Shown piece by piece: positions 62,906 through 64,000 of a stretch of DNA of 64,000 bases (its first letter is position 1; the number at the start of each line of letters is the position of its first letter). The notes beneath the pieces are model-generated. The model saw only the letters and a program-made list of their open reading frames with translations. It was not told where the DNA came from and did no database searches. The position numbers and the translations under genes were made by a program. Source of the stretch: Corbicula japonica (Eukaryota; Mollusca; Bivalvia; Venerida; Cyrenidae); the NCBI GenBank assembly GCA_038501625.1, contig JAZAYU010000079.1:248001-312000 (forward strand). Direction: 5' to 3'.

Positions 62906-63440
62906 ACCACACATTGACTTGGAATCTGATCACCAAAGATATTTCCTGAATATTTCTTTTTCAAATAAAGGAATTGATTTTATTGACCTTCCATGTATAC
63001 TTAAAGATTAATGAATCGGCTATAACTAATTATTTCAAGAATGCTGAAACACCCATTGTTTGTTATAAATTCAACACGCAAACTAGAAAAACAATTTTCG
63101 ATTGCATCAAAATTACTTCGGATTTACAGATTGATGAGAATACACCAATATCGTGAGATTGATCAAATTCTATATTTTGCTATCAACCTGCAGGTCATGT
63201 CGTTACAGGGGATCTAAATGTTATTAAAGAGTATAGAATCCGTGATTTAATTTCCTAAAGTCCGTTATATTGTATTCCATCGAACATTGACTTTATTACC
63301 TGTCGTGCGGAAACTGCAGTTTTTAACCGTTTTTTGCAATGATTGGTGTAAACAAGGGCCTAATGCTCTTTCTGCCTGGAAAAAAACAACAATTATTCAA
63401 AACAATTGATACTCGTATATCCTGTTTTATACGTTTGTGA
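62905..63440 (+). pseudogene. Inverted N-terminal piece of the P reverse transcriptase
   Basis: Plus strand, head to head with the minus-strand P copy: SNKGIDFIDLPCILKD, (frameshift) ITNYFKNAETPIVCYKFNTQ, TRKTIFDCIKITSDLQIDEN, then PAGHVVTGDLNVIKEYRIRD, LIS, stop, PLYCIPSNIDFITCRAETAV. It supplies the RT region missing from the 5'-truncated copies. The arrangement is what a 5' inversion during reverse transcription would leave. Confidence 0.82.
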
Positions 63441-63484
63441 GCTTTTGCAATAATGTTGAGAGGATTGGTGGGTTGCATATATTT

Positions 63485-64000
63485 CATCAAATGGTGAAAT
63501 ATGCATATCAGGAATCGCCACATTCAGAAAAAAACAGCCTCCCCACACAGTCAAGAAGAAAAGAGGGAGAGAGCATGGTAAATAAAATGATCAGTTTCAA
63601 AAGAGACACCACTAACAATTAACAAAAATGAGAACCCGAGGGGTTACCGCCTTGGAACGGTCAGTGGCAAATCAAATTGCCACTGGGGGTTTTAACCAGG
63701 TTCTAGGGTGCACCAACCTCACACTTGACCCAACAGGTTCTCATATCACAAAACAAATACAAGTTGTCTTGGTGAAACAACTCCAACCCACTTATTGGCT
63801 TAACAATGTTGCATGCAAAAGCGCACAAACATATAAAACATAAGAATCTAAGAGCATTGCAAAGCCAAAGGGCGGGTACTCAATGATCTTACCGAGACCA
63901 GAGCTCCTGGAGTAAAATCAGCAAGAACACGATGACAGGGATAAAAGAAAGAAATCGAGCTTCTAGGTTCTTTTAAGAAAAGATTTCCCCATAAACCTTC
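63485..64000 (-). mobile_element. P element 3' UTR, very young copy, cut by the window edge
   Basis: From ggtgaaatatgcatatcagg to the window end (cccataaaccttc). It differs from 27,381-27,885 at only a handful of sites. The RT part would follow beyond 64,000. Confidence 0.9.

Larger units (their letters stand above)
60950..63135. repeat. Dispersed duplication, copy 2 (pairs with 29,450-31,535)
   Basis: Same order as copy 1: SINE end, ~430 bp of otherwise unique DNA, P 3' UTR, RT remnants, inverted RT piece. Diagnostic shared variants inside P (caagaacaagttg, gcacagcaaac, catgatcgagacc) are absent from other P copies. So the two are one lineage. Confidence 0.85.

Noticed and set aside
1..64000. 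CRISPR array, bacterial operon, phage or animal-virus gene
   Set aside because: No spacer-repeat pattern with constant direct repeats, no ribosome-binding-site-led gene clusters, no capsid, envelope or polymerase genes of viruses; tandem arrays here have diverged monomers without spacers.

Overview
This window is AT-rich metazoan nuclear DNA dominated by transposable elements. The organism is not identified by any single gene. DIRS, LINE and Penelope-like reverse transcriptase remains, many ~150-185 bp tandem arrays, and element ends carrying a GACTATTCG motif together suggest a lophotrochozoan, most likely a bivalve mollusc (inference). There is no prokaryotic gene organisation, no CRISPR array and no convincing functional rRNA or tRNA gene.

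Host genes. The only well-supported host coding sequence is a set of short exons on the minus strand. They are flanked by AG acceptors and GT donors and their phases match. They form two paralogous 3' gene ends in tandem. Gene A (exons between 55,000 and 50,236) encodes a WW-like segment, a UBA-like helical segment, a Lys/Glu-rich exon and a terminal leucine-zipper-like exon. Gene B (exons between 40,604 and 8,157) has the same last two exon types, but they are separated by 17 kb of transposon-filled intron instead of 0.8 kb. Introns and 3' flanks are also recognisably duplicated (6,886-8,575 with 48,890-50,780; about 25,180-25,600 with 51,120-51,500). I do not recognise the protein family.

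Repeats, left to right. A decayed DIRS element lies at 1-1,660. A reverse-transcriptase element, here called P and probably Penelope-like, has about 15 fragments, the best at 27,381-28,749. A 645-bp repeat R has tandem copies at 26,571-28,850. A ~450-bp element occurs at 8,879 and 14,038. A giant inverted repeat (16,363-22,190) carries in its left arm a 2.6-kb foldback element with a clean 7-bp target duplication. A second foldback lies at 39,273-40,470. Two nearly identical 1.2-kb TA-flanked elements lie at 46,026 and 51,526. A tRNA-like SINE is often found as tRNA-body-tRNA chains. A 5.3-kb element with long terminal inverted repeats and a GTATC duplication (55,297-60,625) contains a doubly deleted LINE and a Helentron-like element with tandem arrays. 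A dispersed duplication of about 2 kb links 29,450-31,535 with 60,950-63,135.

The layers date one another. SINE, mariner-like and pogo-like insertions interrupt P copies, P interrupts R, and each arm of the giant palindrome preserves the empty site for the insertion in the other arm.
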